A DNA stretch of 64,000 nucleotides, taken from Anaerolineales bacterium (GTDB lineage Bacteria > Chloroflexota > Anaerolineae > Anaerolineales > UBA4823). The translations under genes and the position numbers were made by a program. Below are positions 8,274-16,694 of this stretch, one piece after another. The stretch spans positions 368,357 through 432,356 of the forward strand of contig JANXBJ010000001.1 in the NCBI GenBank assembly GCA_025057645.1, read 5' to 3'. Every line of letters starts with the position of its first letter. The first letter of the stretch is position 1. The notes beneath the pieces were generated by a model. It did not search any database and was not told where the DNA came from. It was given only the letters and a program-made list of their open reading frames with translations.

Positions 8274-9439
8274 ACTTGGGAAGCAGGATATACCAGAGGT
8301 TTTGAAGGCAAGCGTTCAAAAAGGATGCGTGCAATGTCCATGGCCGCAGTGGGGCGGGCGATTCTCTTGCAGGCTTCGACAGCCCTTTGATAGCTTTCCG
8401 GGTTATCGAGCCAAGTGTGGAGGGCTTGTGTAAGGCTTTCGTCGGTTGGTGTCCAGAATCCGGCCCCACGTGAGACAACATAGGAAACATTGCCATCTTC
8501 CTGGCCGGGAAGACGAGAGTATAACAGCATGGGTAAGCCGGCATTGATGGCTTCGGTGATTGTGCTCGGCCCGGCCTTGGTGACGAGAATGTCTGCGCCT
8601 TGCATGAATTCGGGCATCTCGTGCACGAAGCCGTAAATCTTAGTCATTTGATTCCATGCCTTAGCTTCCAGAGCGTTCTTCAGTTTTTGATTTCTCCCAC
8701 ACACGATGACTAAGCATAGAGGCAGTGGAAAGCGGTCAATGGCGCGCGCCACTCTCTCCATAGGTCCCATCCCTTCACCACCGCCAACCAGCATCACAAT
8801 CGGACGATCCTGAGGCCAGCCCAACTTTTCTCGAAGGAGGCGCTTATCTCCTGGCGGTTGGCAAAAACGTTGGGAAACCGGCAGCCCGACTACCATAACT
8901 TGATCTTCTCTTAACCCACAGAGAAAAGCCCTTTGGCGCGCTTCTTCAGTAGGTACGATACACAAGTCTACGCGACGGTGATACCAAAATGCATGCGTAG
9001 TTACCAAATCCGTGACTACGGTGATGAAAGGGGGTCTCCGTTCACCTAGGGCGCGCAGCAGGGGCGCATTGGCTATCGGGTGGACCGAAACGATGAGATC
9101 GCTCGGGTGGGACTTGACGAGCTTGCGAATATTTTTACGGATTAGCGGCCATGCGCTGTCGGCAATCAGCTTAGCCCGACGCGAGTCATTACTGATGTAG
9201 TATCCCCAACCCCAGGCTTGGGGGATACGCACCATGATCGGATAAAGTTCAGGCAATAGGTCGAAGGGCTTAGGAGCATATTGCTTGAAGATATCCACCA
9301 TTTCGGTTTGAATGGCCTCCCCATATTGAAGCTTGAGCGCTTCAATAATGGCCTCGGCAGCACTGCGGTGTCCTCCACCGGTGTCGGAAAACAGGAAGAG
9401 GATACGAGCAGGCTCAGGATGGACTGGTTGAGCTGCCAT
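8270..9439 (-). CDS. MGDG-synthase/UgtP-type glycosyltransferase (MurG-like)
   Basis: A 389-residue GT-B protein. The N-terminal [15 protein letters not shown] is the hallmark of monogalactosyldiacylglycerol synthase and processive diacylglycerol glucosyltransferases. The C-terminal donor site shows [20 protein letters not shown]. Enzymes of this family add a sugar to diacylglycerol on the cytoplasmic face of the membrane, giving glycolipids. The DLVTTH segment and the conserved His after it also fit. Its start region overlaps the DUF951 gene by 26 bases, and its end overlaps rsmI by 4. The exact sugar cannot be told. Confidence 0.85.
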   Translation of the reverse strand: MAAQPVHPEPARILFLFSDTGGGHRSAAEAIIEALKLQYGEAIQTEMVDIFKQYAPKPFDLLPELYPIMVRIPQAWGWGYYISNDSRRAKLIADSAWPLIRKNIRKLVKSHPSDLIVSVHPIANAPLLRALGERRPPFITVVTDLVTTHAFWYHRRVDLCIVPTEEARQRAFLCGLREDQVMVVGLPVSQRFCQPPGDKRLLREKLGWPQDRPIVMLVGGGEGMGPMERVARAIDRFPLPLCLVIVCGRNQKLKNALEAKAWNQMTKIYGFVHEMPEFMQGADILVTKAGPSTITEAINAGLPMLLYSRLPGQEDGNVSYVVSRGAGFWTPTDESLTQALHTWLDNPESYQRAVEACKRIARPTAAMDIARILFERLPSKPLVYPASQV

Positions 9440-9623
9440 GGGAAAGGATTACCTTTTTGAGTCGATAGGCAAGTTTGCGTCGTGGAAGGAGTACGCGCCG
9501 GCCACAAACTAAACATTCCAGGCCGATATCTGCTCCTAGGCGGACGATTCGCCACTCATAGCCGCCACAAGGGTGAGGCTTGCGTAAACGCACGATGTCG
9601 TTAAGGTGGATATCGGGTAACAT
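9414..9623 (-). CDS. DUF951 domain protein
   Basis: A 69-residue protein with the DUF951 signature: [14 protein letters not shown] followed by RVGADI-like and C-x2-C elements (Cys19, Cys37, Cys40). The Cys spacing suggests a small metal-binding knuckle. No function is established; the family usually sits near ribosome or translation genes, and here it heads an operon with a glycosyltransferase and rsmI. The start ATG has GGAG only two bases before it, an unusually close spacing. The stop lies inside the next gene. Confidence 0.85.
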   Translation of the reverse strand: MLPDIHLNDIVRLRKPHPCGGYEWRIVRLGADIGLECLVCGRRVLLPRRKLAYRLKKVILSHGSSTSPS

Positions 9624-9679
9624 TCTCCGGTTATCCGCAGTCGATATGCTTCCTTGCTCCTTCAGAAAAGCCGCTCTAG

Positions 9680-9688
9680 ATTATATCA
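9680..9688 (-). promoter_or_regulatory. Extended -10 promoter for the DUF951 operon
   Basis: Read on the minus strand the bases are TGATATAAT, a perfect extended -10 (TGn-TATAAT). It lies 57 bases upstream of the DUF951 start. No good -35 is seen at the usual distance, which is tolerated with an extended -10. Confidence 0.5.
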
Positions 9689-9735
9689 TGGGGTTTCCCG
9701 TCAAATTTGCTAAAACCCTCTGCTAGTGGTAAGGA

Positions 9736-9744
9736 TGGTATAAT
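9736..9744 (+). promoter_or_regulatory. Extended -10 promoter for the site-2 protease operon
   Basis: TGGTATAAT is a perfect extended -10. Transcription would start near 9751, which fits an ATG at 9771 and argues against the TTG at 9750. It is divergent from the DUF951 promoter. Confidence 0.55.
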
Positions 9745-9770
9745 CGGGTTTGGAACGAGGACCGATTTTT

Positions 9771-10418
9771 ATGCTGTCAAATCTTGACCTTTCTACCCTG
9801 ATTGCTCACTTGTTTGTCTTGCTTACCGCCTTTTCGGTGCATGAGTTTGCACATGCCTGGATGGCAAATTATTTTGGCGATCCAACGCCTAGAATGAACG
9901 GCCGCCTGACCTTAAACCCGCTGGCTCACCTCGATCCGATTGGCTCTCTTCTGCTTCTTATAGCGGGGTTTGGTTGGGCAAAACCGGTGCCGGTTAACCC
10001 CTACGCATTGCGGCGCAGATCTTCTTCGGCGATGATGTTGGTAGCCCTGGCCGGTCCTCTCTCGAATTTTGTCATGGCACTGATTGCCGCTATTCCATTC
10101 CGCATAGGGTGGATTTCTCTCGAAGAAGCGATCCTTGCCATTCAAACGCGCTCAAATCATCTGCTGCCTACCCTTCCGCAGTTGTTGTTTGTGTTTATCC
10201 AAATCAATCTGTTGTTGATGCTGTTTAACTTATTGCCGGTTGCCCCCTTGGACGGAGAGAAGATTGCAGAGTATTTCTTCCCCCCTCGTTGGGTTCAATT
10301 CTTAGAGGCGATCCGGCCCTATGGGCCGCTCATTCTAATGGCGATCGTCTTTTTTGGCGTGTTAGGATATCTCATTAGCCCGCCTCTCTGGTTTCTCATT
10401 CGCATTTTAGTTGGGTAG
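9771..10418 (+). CDS. Site-2 protease family zinc metalloprotease (M50, SREBP-like)
   Basis: A 215-residue membrane protein. The zinc motif HEFAH is at residues 24-28, inside the first hydrophobic helix, and the third zinc ligand lies in the NLLPVAPLDGEKI segment near residue 165. Both are the standard M50 arrangement. This short subtype, with no PDZ domain, is widespread and mostly uncharacterised; members cleave substrates within the membrane. The ATG at 9771 is preferred over TTG at 9750 because the -10 box at 9739-9744 would put the transcript start at about 9751. GAGG lies 10 bases before the ATG. Three genes follow closely and may be co-transcribed. Confidence 0.88.
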   Translation: MLSNLDLSTLIAHLFVLLTAFSVHEFAHAWMANYFGDPTPRMNGRLTLNPLAHLDPIGSLLLLIAGFGWAKPVPVNPYALRRRSSSAMMLVALAGPLSNFVMALIAAIPFRIGWISLEEAILAIQTRSNHLLPTLPQLLFVFIQINLLLMLFNLLPVAPLDGEKIAEYFFPPRWVQFLEAIRPYGPLILMAIVFFGVLGYLISPPLWFLIRILVG

Positions 10419-10421
10419 TCT

Positions 10422-10955
10422 GTGGGTTGGAGGTATCGCCTCTGGCAGTTTTGGGCTACTTGTTGGTCGGCTCCAAGTGCGGAAGATAGAGAGCTGTTGG
10501 CACAGATTCTCTCCGCCGAGCAAATCCGGTTGTTTGCCGAACTCGATCGATCGGAACAGGCTCATGCATTAAGGGTATGTCGTAAGCTGCTCAGCGAAGG
10601 CGAAAGCGACCCTGTTTTACTCGCTGCGGCTCTGTTGCACGACATCGGAAAGATTCGCTATCGCTTGCGCCTGTGGGAGAGAGCATGGATTGTCCTTTTT
10701 CGCTGGATAGGCAGAAAGTTTAGAATAAGGCTTGAGCTGAACGGTCGGGGTTTAGAGGAAGCGCAGTGGTGGAAACGTGCTCTGTTGGTAGGAGAGTGCC
10801 ATCCTTTGTGGGGAGCAGAATTGTTGCGCCATCAAGGTGTGGATGAACAGGTTATCTGGTTGGTTGAGCACCATCAAGATTGGGAAATAGCAGAGAGGAG
10901 GGATATTAAGGGGGTTTTGTTGAAGAAGTTGTTGCAAGCGGATCAGGCGTGTTAG
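10422..10955 (+). CDS. HD domain phosphohydrolase
   Basis: A 177-residue protein with LLHDIGK, the HD doublet at residues 73-74, a preceding His in QAHALRV, and later His residues in GECHPLWGAELL and LVEHHQDW. Together these make a complete HD metal site. HD proteins cleave phosphoester bonds in nucleotides or cyclic nucleotides; the substrate is unknown. It starts with GTG four bases after the protease stop, without a clear ribosome binding site, suggesting translational coupling. A segment of Trp- and Arg-rich sequence (residues 80-110) lies between the HD doublet and the later histidines. Confidence 0.78.
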   Translation: MGWRYRLWQFWATCWSAPSAEDRELLAQILSAEQIRLFAELDRSEQAHALRVCRKLLSEGESDPVLLAAALLHDIGKIRYRLRLWERAWIVLFRWIGRKFRIRLELNGRGLEEAQWWKRALLVGECHPLWGAELLRHQGVDEQVIWLVEHHQDWEIAERRDIKGVLLKKLLQADQAC

Positions 10956-10965
10956 GGTGAGAAGC

Positions 10966-11958
10966 ATGATCGTGACAATCGTTGGTTTGGGTAGGACCGG
11001 GTGCTCTTTGGGGTTAGCTCTAGGCGGAGAAGGAAAAGGACTGCGACGTGTTGGACACGATCGAGAGTTTAGTAAAACAAAAGAAGCTCGGAAGGTTGGA
11101 GCGATTGATGATTGGGCTCTCAATATTCACCAAGCCGTCCGAGAGGCGGATGTGGTCTTTCTAACAATTCCATTTGATCAGATGCGGACAACGTTGCAGG
11201 AGATCGCCGAAGACTTGAAAGAGGGTGCTGTTCTAATTGAGCTGAGTCCAGCAAAGCAGCAAGTCTCCGGATGGGCGAGTGAGGTTCTTCCTGCGGGACG
11301 GTACTACGTTGGGTGGAATCCGGCGATCAATCCGGCATACCTTCAAATTCGAGAGAGGGATCACAGGGCGGCGCGCAAGGATTATTTTCATCGAGGTGTT
11401 GTTGCCATAACAGCAGCGCAAGGGACACCCCGTTGGGTGATCGATCGAGTGAGCAGCTTAGCTAGGAAGATCGGGGCAGAGCCGTTGTTTGCCGATAAGA
11501 CTGAGATGGATGGAGTGCTGGCTGAAGCGCAAACCATCCCCCAGTTGCTTTCGGCTCTGATGGTCTACACCCTAACCCGTCAGTCCGGTTGGCGAGAGGC
11601 ACGGAAATTTGCTGCCCAAGAATTCTGGGAAATGGGTCTTCCCACTGTGTACTCTATCTCTCCAACGGAGCTCTCGCATTTGCTACTTGCCAACCGGGCG
11701 TTGGTTGGGCGGCTGCTCGATGAGTTATTGAACGTGCTGGTCGAGTGGCGGCAGAAGATTGAAGATGGAGCCATTGAAGAGCTGAGGCAATGCCTCTCGG
11801 AGTCTCAGCGTTGCTTCGAGCAATGGCAAGAAGAACGCATGGCAGCGGATTGGCTGGCGGGGGAAAGTGGCTTGCCTTATAAGGATTTGCCCACATCCAA
11901 GGATGTTTTAGGACAAATCGTGGGATTGAGGAACTGGCCGTGGCATCGAAAGCGGTGA
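10966..11958 (+). CDS. Prephenate-dehydrogenase-like NAD(P)-dependent oxidoreductase
   Basis: A 330-residue protein with an N-terminal Rossmann domain ([16 protein letters not shown]) and an all-helical C-terminal domain resembling prephenate dehydrogenase, including [15 protein letters not shown]. TyrA-type enzymes decarboxylate prephenate in tyrosine synthesis. The usual prephenate-site residues are not all recognisable here, so another 3-hydroxyacid-type substrate is possible. The ATG at 10966 is chosen because GGTGAG lies a few bases upstream; a GTG at 10957 is the alternative. There is no neighbouring aromatic amino acid gene. Confidence 0.65.
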   Translation: MIVTIVGLGRTGCSLGLALGGEGKGLRRVGHDREFSKTKEARKVGAIDDWALNIHQAVREADVVFLTIPFDQMRTTLQEIAEDLKEGAVLIELSPAKQQVSGWASEVLPAGRYYVGWNPAINPAYLQIRERDHRAARKDYFHRGVVAITAAQGTPRWVIDRVSSLARKIGAEPLFADKTEMDGVLAEAQTIPQLLSALMVYTLTRQSGWREARKFAAQEFWEMGLPTVYSISPTELSHLLLANRALVGRLLDELLNVLVEWRQKIEDGAIEELRQCLSESQRCFEQWQEERMAADWLAGESGLPYKDLPTSKDVLGQIVGLRNWPWHRKR

Positions 11959-11980
11959 GAGAAGAGAAGGGAGGTCGCAC

Positions 11981-13162
11981 ATGACGCTGCCTCTATCTTG
12001 GATTCAAGAAGAGATTGAAAACTTAAGAGCATCGGGTTTGTACAATTCCATCCGTACCCTCAGCTCTCCTCAGGGGGCCTGGTTGATCGTGGACGGCAAG
12101 AAGGTGCTCAATTTTTGCTCAAATAATTACCTGGGGTTGGCCAACCACCCAAAAGTTGTGCAGGCAGCTCAACTGGCGATGGAGAAATACGGAGTCGGGC
12201 CTGCGGCTGTGCGGACGATTGCCGGGACTATGGACTTACATGTCGAGCTGGAACGACGCCTAGCTGCTTTCAAAGGGGTGGAAGCGGTGATCACCTTCCA
12301 ATCCGGCTTTAATGCCAATCTGGCGACAATTCCGGCTCTTGTCGGAAAGGAAGATGTGATCTTTTCAGATGAACTTAACCATGCCAGCATCATCGATGGT
12401 TGCCGTCTCTCGGGTGCAAAAATTGTGCGTTACAGTCACTGCGACCCACAGGACCTGCAAAGAGCTTTGGCTGAAGAGCGACGCAACTATCGCCGTGCTC
12501 TGGTGGTCACGGATGGCGTTTTTAGTATGGATGGAGATATTGCCCCGTTGGATCAGATCTACGAAATAACGAAGAACCACAAAGCGATCCTGATGGTGGA
12601 CGATGCACATGGCGAAGGGGTTCTCGGCAGGGGTGGGCGAGGGATTGTCGACCACTATGACTTGCATGGAAAAGTAGACATTGAGGTCGGGACTCTTTCC
12701 AAGGCGTTTGGTGTGGTCGGAGGCGTAGTAGCGGGGAATAGTTTGGTCGTAGAATGGCTAAGGCAGCGCGGTCGACCGTTTTTGTTCTCTTCGGCCATGA
12801 CGGTTCCGGATACGGCGGCCTGCTTAGCCAGCTTGGAGATCCTCGAGAATTCGACGGAATTGGTCGATCGGCTTTGGGAGAATACGCAATACTTTAAGGC
12901 AGAAATGCGCAGAGCCGGATTCGACTTGGGAAGAAGCGTAACGCCCATCACGCCGGTGATGTTAGGCGATGCTTCCTTGGCTCAAGAATTCAGTAGACAC
13001 CTATTTGAAGAGGGGGTGTTTGCGATGGCTATTGGCTATCCCACGGTGCCGCGCGGAAAAGCCCGCATTCGCGTAATGATCTCAGCGACTCACCAAAAGG
13101 AAGATTTGGAACGGGGTATGGAGATCTTCGCCCGAGTCGGGAAAAGACTGGGGGTGATTTAG
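11981..13162 (+). CDS. kbl: Glycine C-acetyltransferase / 8-amino-7-oxononanoate synthase family
   Basis: A 393-residue PLP-dependent alpha-oxoamine synthase. It shows [12 protein letters not shown] near the N-terminus, the [14 protein letters not shown] segment, [16 protein letters not shown], and the PLP lysine in [12 protein letters not shown]. The family condenses an acyl-CoA with an amino acid. Kbl (glycine plus acetyl-CoA, threonine breakdown) and BioF (alanine plus pimeloyl-CoA, biotin) are hard to separate by eye; the N-terminal pattern looks closer to Kbl and no biotin gene is adjacent. A strong GGGAGGT precedes the ATG. Confidence 0.82.
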   Translation: MTLPLSWIQEEIENLRASGLYNSIRTLSSPQGAWLIVDGKKVLNFCSNNYLGLANHPKVVQAAQLAMEKYGVGPAAVRTIAGTMDLHVELERRLAAFKGVEAVITFQSGFNANLATIPALVGKEDVIFSDELNHASIIDGCRLSGAKIVRYSHCDPQDLQRALAEERRNYRRALVVTDGVFSMDGDIAPLDQIYEITKNHKAILMVDDAHGEGVLGRGGRGIVDHYDLHGKVDIEVGTLSKAFGVVGGVVAGNSLVVEWLRQRGRPFLFSSAMTVPDTAACLASLEILENSTELVDRLWENTQYFKAEMRRAGFDLGRSVTPITPVMLGDASLAQEFSRHLFEEGVFAMAIGYPTVPRGKARIRVMISATHQKEDLERGMEIFARVGKRLGVI

Positions 13163-13163
13163 C

Positions 13164-13394
13164 CTAGCCGTGCTCTGCAAATGGGTCGACTAGGGGGTTT
13201 GTTCCGGACCAGAAGCATCCGACGCGGTCTAGGGCATTACAAAAGATTCCATGGGAACAGCGGTGGGCCACGATCCGCGGGGGTGTCTCGGGAAGCCATT
13301 CGGCTGGATACACCACTTCAGCTTCAAGACGCACATCACAGCCGATGTGTTGACAGAAACGGGTTTTATAGGTCTCCCAAACGCGAATCGCCAT
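13164..13394 (-). CDS. Small Cys-rich protein of unknown function
   Basis: A 76-residue protein I cannot assign to a named family. It contains five cysteines (C14, C19, C46, C52, C60) and four histidines. The stretches CQHIGCDVRLE and VAHRCSHGIFCN look like metal-binding knuckles. GGAGGTAAAGC directly precedes the ATG on the minus strand, an excellent ribosome binding site, so it is very likely a real gene. It is convergent with and almost abuts the Kbl-type gene (1 base apart). It may bind zinc or iron, but that is inference from residue content only. Confidence 0.7.
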   Translation of the reverse strand: MAIRVWETYKTRFCQHIGCDVRLEAEVVYPAEWLPETPPRIVAHRCSHGIFCNALDRVGCFWSGTNPLVDPFAEHG

Positions 13395-13758
13395 GCTTTA
13401 CCTCCGTAATAGGTAGTAGATAGTATACTCACTATATCCCATTAGGCAGGCACTGCAAAGTGTCGTGTGTCATCTTAAAATCTTGACAAATTACGTCTGT
13501 TTCGTTCGCTTAATGAAGCGAGAAATCCGAGACATAGTTTTTGGACGTCTGGAGTTCAGTTTATGATTTATAATAGAGAATTGTGAAAGGTGTGGAGGTG
13601 GGATCCTCTCGAGAATAGGTATAAACTCGACCGGGTCAGATTTCTCCCCTTCACGGCCGTGAACTAGACCGAAAATCTTAAGGAGGTGGAAGAGAAAAAT
13701 ATGCACTCTAAAAAAAGTGAACCTTCTATTACCCAAAGATTCTTACGGAGGAGAAAGG
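13395..13758. other. Divergent intergenic region upstream of the peptide transporter
   Basis: This 364-base gap separates the small Cys-rich gene (minus) from the peptide-binding protein (plus). It is AT-richer than its surroundings. It holds a TATAAT at 13569-13574 and a lone TTGACA at 13483-13488 that has no matching -10. I see no gene, repeat family or clear terminator in it. Confidence 0.5.
13569..13574 (+). promoter_or_regulatory. Candidate -10 for the peptide ABC transporter operon
   Basis: A consensus TATAAT lies 185 bases before the binding protein start, leaving a long leader. A TTGGAC at 13541-13546 is too far (22 bases) for a standard -35, so the call rests on the -10 alone. Confidence 0.35.
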
Positions 13759-15537
13759 ATGAACCGGAAATTGCTAGCTCTTTTAGCGACCAGTCTGTTG
13801 GTGCTTAGCCTTGTCCTGGCTGCGTGTGCCCAACCGACAGCTACTCCCACACCCGAACAACCCGCCGCTACAGAGATTCCCGAAACGCCTGAACCACCCG
13901 CTGTGACCGAGATGCCGACCCCCACCCAAGCCCCAGCCGAGGAGACGCCACCTCCAAAAGTGCCAATAGCGACTTACGATGGGAGGTCACTCTCTGTGCC
14001 GGATTGTGATTACGGTGGTTACATCAAGTCGATCGAGGCTACTGATGATTACACTGTGACATTTACTCTGTGTAAACCGGATCCGGCTTTTGAAGTTAAG
14101 TTGGCCTTCGGTGTTTTTTCAATCTATCCTAAAGAGTGGATTGAGGCAACGACCGGTCCGACGACCCGTACCAGCGAAGGTTTGGAGAAGCCGGTCGGGA
14201 CTGGGCCCTATATACTGCAAGAGTGGCGTCGGGGTGAAAGTGTCGTTTTGGTCAAGAATCCAAATTATTGGAATCAGGAGCTGATCAAAAACGCCCCAGA
14301 GACGCTGGTGTTCCGCTGGTCTACCGAGTCGGCCGCTCGTCTGCTTGAGTTGCAGGCTGGGACGATCGATGGCTTCGATAATGTAGGACCAGAGGACTTC
14401 GAAGTGGTTAAGAACGACCCCAATCTCCAATTGGTTATCCGCCCGGCTTTGAACGTCTTCTATATCGGCATGACCAATACCTACCCGCCCTTTGATAACA
14501 TCAAAGTGCGTCAGGCCATTGCGATGGGGATTGACCGCCAGAGAATCGTGGATACGTTTTATCCACCCGGGTCTGAAGTGGCTTCCCATTTCACTCCTTG
14601 CGCTATTCCTAATGGCTGCGCAGGGGAGCCCTGGTATGAGTTCAATCCCGAGGCGGCGCGTGCTTTGCTCGCCGAGGCCGGTTATCCTAATGGGTTCAAG
14701 ACAAAGCTTTACTATCGTGATGTTGTGCGTGGGTATTTGCCGCAAGTTGCCAACGTAGCCCAGGATATTCAGGCGCAACTGAAAGAGAACTTAAACATCG
14801 AGGCTGAAATCGTAGTCATGGAGTCGGGTGCCTTCCTCGAGGCTTCGGCCTCCGGGAAACTCGACGGCTTCCATCTCCTAGGTTGGACCGGCGATTACCC
14901 CCATATTACGAACTTCCTGGATTACCACTTTGGAAAGGAGACTCAGCAGTTTGGCAAGATACCGCCCGAAATCTATGAGCCTTTGATCGAGGGTGGGCAA
15001 ATCGCAGATGTTGAGAAGGCTGCACCAGTATACGAGAGGGCTAACAATGCGATTCGAGAATTCGTGCCCATGGTGCCCGTTGCTCATGGAGCCTCAGCGG
15101 CTGCCTATCGGGCAGATGTGGTCAATCCTCAGGCAAGTCCTTTAGGAAACGAGCGCTTCGTCTTTTCGAAGGGTGGTGACCGGGACACCTTTATCTTTAT
15201 GCAAAACGCAGAGCCGATCAGTCTTTTCTGTGCAGATGAAACTGATGGTGAAACGCTGCGCGTGTGCGAGCAGATCACCGAAGCTTTGTTTGCATTCAAA
15301 ATTAACAGCACAGAGTTAGAACCCGCTTTAGCGGAGAGTTGCGAGCCCAATGCCAATCTGACCCAATGGGTCTGCACGCTGCGTCGGGGCGTCAAGTTCC
15401 ACGATGGAAGCGACTTTACCGCTGAAGATGTGGTGGCGACGTTTAACATGGGGTTGAATCCCGGTTCACCAACTCATGTTGGAAATACCAATCTTTGGGA
15501 ATACTACGACTATCTGTGGGGACTGATGTGGAAGTAG
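13759..15537 (+). CDS. Peptide ABC transporter substrate-binding lipoprotein, apparently circularly permuted
   Basis: A 592-residue lipoprotein: the signal peptide ends in LAAC with Cys23 as the lipid site, followed by a Pro/Thr-rich linker to about residue 70. The body is a SBP_bac_5 (DppA/OppA) protein, but its parts are out of order. Residues 71-468 match the usual middle and end of the fold (IKSIEATDDYTVTFTL, PVGTGPYILQEW, and near the end ASPLGNERFVF). Residues 474-592 match the usual start (NAEPISLFCADETDGETL, LEPALAESC, LRRGVKFHDGSDFTAEDVVA). The usual N-terminal segment is therefore appended after the usual C-terminus, with no second copy in front. Cysteines come in pairs (83/105, 281/287, 491/503, 528/539), suggesting disulfides. 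The ATG at 13759 follows GGAGGAGAAAGG. It heads an operon with two permeases and one ATPase. Confidence 0.85.
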   Translation: MNRKLLALLATSLLVLSLVLAACAQPTATPTPEQPAATEIPETPEPPAVTEMPTPTQAPAEETPPPKVPIATYDGRSLSVPDCDYGGYIKSIEATDDYTVTFTLCKPDPAFEVKLAFGVFSIYPKEWIEATTGPTTRTSEGLEKPVGTGPYILQEWRRGESVVLVKNPNYWNQELIKNAPETLVFRWSTESAARLLELQAGTIDGFDNVGPEDFEVVKNDPNLQLVIRPALNVFYIGMTNTYPPFDNIKVRQAIAMGIDRQRIVDTFYPPGSEVASHFTPCAIPNGCAGEPWYEFNPEAARALLAEAGYPNGFKTKLYYRDVVRGYLPQVANVAQDIQAQLKENLNIEAEIVVMESGAFLEASASGKLDGFHLLGWTGDYPHITNFLDYHFGKETQQFGKIPPEIYEPLIEGGQIADVEKAAPVYERANNAIREFVPMVPVAHGASAAAYRADVVNPQASPLGNERFVFSKGGDRDTFIFMQNAEPISLFCADETDGETLRVCEQITEALFAFKINSTELEPALAESCEPNANLTQWVCTLRRGVKFHDGSDFTAEDVVATFNMGLNPGSPTHVGNTNLWEYYDYLWGLMWK

Positions 15538-15556
15538 GACTGAGAAGTTGAACAGT

Positions 15557-15583
15557 ACGGGATGGCGCAGACCGCCATCCCGT
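15557..15583 (+). repeat. Stem-loop between binding protein and first permease gene
   Basis: A perfect 11-bp inverted repeat (ACGGGATGGCG / CGCCATCCCGT) with a 5-base loop. No U-tract follows, so it is unlikely to end transcription fully. Hairpins in this position are known to stabilise the upstream mRNA and raise the amount of binding protein relative to the membrane subunits; that role is inferred. Confidence 0.6.
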
Positions 15584-15605
15584 CTCCTATCGGTGGCAAT
15601 AGACC

Positions 15606-16688
15606 ATGTTGGCTCAATATATTTTTCGTCGGCTCCTCTCCGCTATTCCTGTCCTGTTTGGAATTCTTTTGGTCACTTTTACCTTAGCTAGGGTTATCCC
15701 GGGAGATCCCTGCCGGGCAATCTTGGGGGAAAAGGCAACTCAGGAGGTGTGTGAGCGTTTCATCCGTGAAAAAGGGCTGGACAAGCCTATTCCGGTTCAA
15801 TTTTGGGTTTACCTAAAGGAAATCGCCCGTGGTGATTTCGGACAATCCTTCCGTTATGGCATGCCGGTGACCCGTCTTTTGGTTGAACGATTGCCGACCA
15901 CTGTCGAATTGAGCTTTGCTGCGTTAGCCATCAGTGTCGTCATTGGCATCCCATTGGGTCTCATTTCTGCGATCAAGCATAATTCGTGGATTGATGTGCT
16001 TACGATGATCTGGGCGAATATCGGCGTTTCAATGCCGGTTTTTTGGTTGGGTTTGATGCTAGCTTATGTGTTCTCGTTGACTCTGAAAGGCACACCGTTT
16101 TGGTTGCCTCCCTCCGGCCGGCTGAGTGCGGGCATGAGCGCAGATCCCTTCTACGTGGTGTGGGGATTGGCTCTGCCGGAGTCAGGTCTTCTACTCGCCT
16201 TAGCGCAGTTTATCAGTCGTCTCAACATTTTGAATGCGATTTTGACGGCAAATTGGCCTTTGCTTAAGGACGCAGTTACTCATCTCATTCTCCCCTCTGT
16301 TGCGCTGGCGACAATCCCAATGGCTCTGATTGCGCGGATTACCCGTTCAAGCATGTTGGAGGTATTGGGGCAAGACTATATCCGCACAGCTCGCGCTAAG
16401 GGGTTGCCTTTCTTGAAAATTGTCTTGAAACACGCTTTTCGTAATTCCCTTTTACCCCTAGTCACGGTCATCGGGCTATCCCTAGGAAGTTTGTTAGGCG
16501 GAGCTGTGTTAACTGAGACGATCTTCGGGCTTTCTGGAGTGGGACGCACGCTTTATGATGCAATCACGGCTCGGGATTATGGCATTGTCCAAGCGTTCAC
16601 TGTCGTTATTGCAATTTTCTTTGTGATTCTAAATTTGATGGTTGACATTTCGTATGCCTACTTGGACCCACGGATTCGCCTGGAGTAG
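15606..16688 (+). CDS. Peptide ABC transporter permease (DppB/OppB type)
   Basis: A 360-residue membrane protein. The N-terminal helix begins LAQYIFRRLLSAIPVLFG, and the GDFGQSFRYGMPVT segment is typical of DppB. The EAA loop near the C-terminal third is recognisable as ARAKGLPFLKIVLKHAFRN; it docks on the ATPase. About six membrane helices are expected. It forms one half of the transmembrane channel with the next gene product. It is somewhat longer than the typical 310-340 residues because of an extended loop around residues 155-220. Confidence 0.9.
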   Translation: MLAQYIFRRLLSAIPVLFGILLVTFTLARVIPGDPCRAILGEKATQEVCERFIREKGLDKPIPVQFWVYLKEIARGDFGQSFRYGMPVTRLLVERLPTTVELSFAALAISVVIGIPLGLISAIKHNSWIDVLTMIWANIGVSMPVFWLGLMLAYVFSLTLKGTPFWLPPSGRLSAGMSADPFYVVWGLALPESGLLLALAQFISRLNILNAILTANWPLLKDAVTHLILPSVALATIPMALIARITRSSMLEVLGQDYIRTARAKGLPFLKIVLKHAFRNSLLPLVTVIGLSLGSLLGGAVLTETIFGLSGVGRTLYDAITARDYGIVQAFTVVIAIFFVILNLMVDISYAYLDPRIRLE

Positions 16689-16694
16689 AGTGGA

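Noticed and set aside
8008-8544. A 178-codon minus-strand frame across the rsmI/glycosyltransferase junction
   Set aside because: Both real genes are on the same strand in other frames with clear family motifs; the alternative has none.
13483-13488. A perfect TTGACA in the peptide-transporter upstream region
   Set aside because: No acceptable -10 lies 16-18 bases downstream, so it is not called as a promoter.
14119-14778. A 219-codon minus-strand open frame inside the peptide-binding protein gene
   Set aside because: It is a shadow of a strongly supported coding frame; its protein shows no recognisable family.
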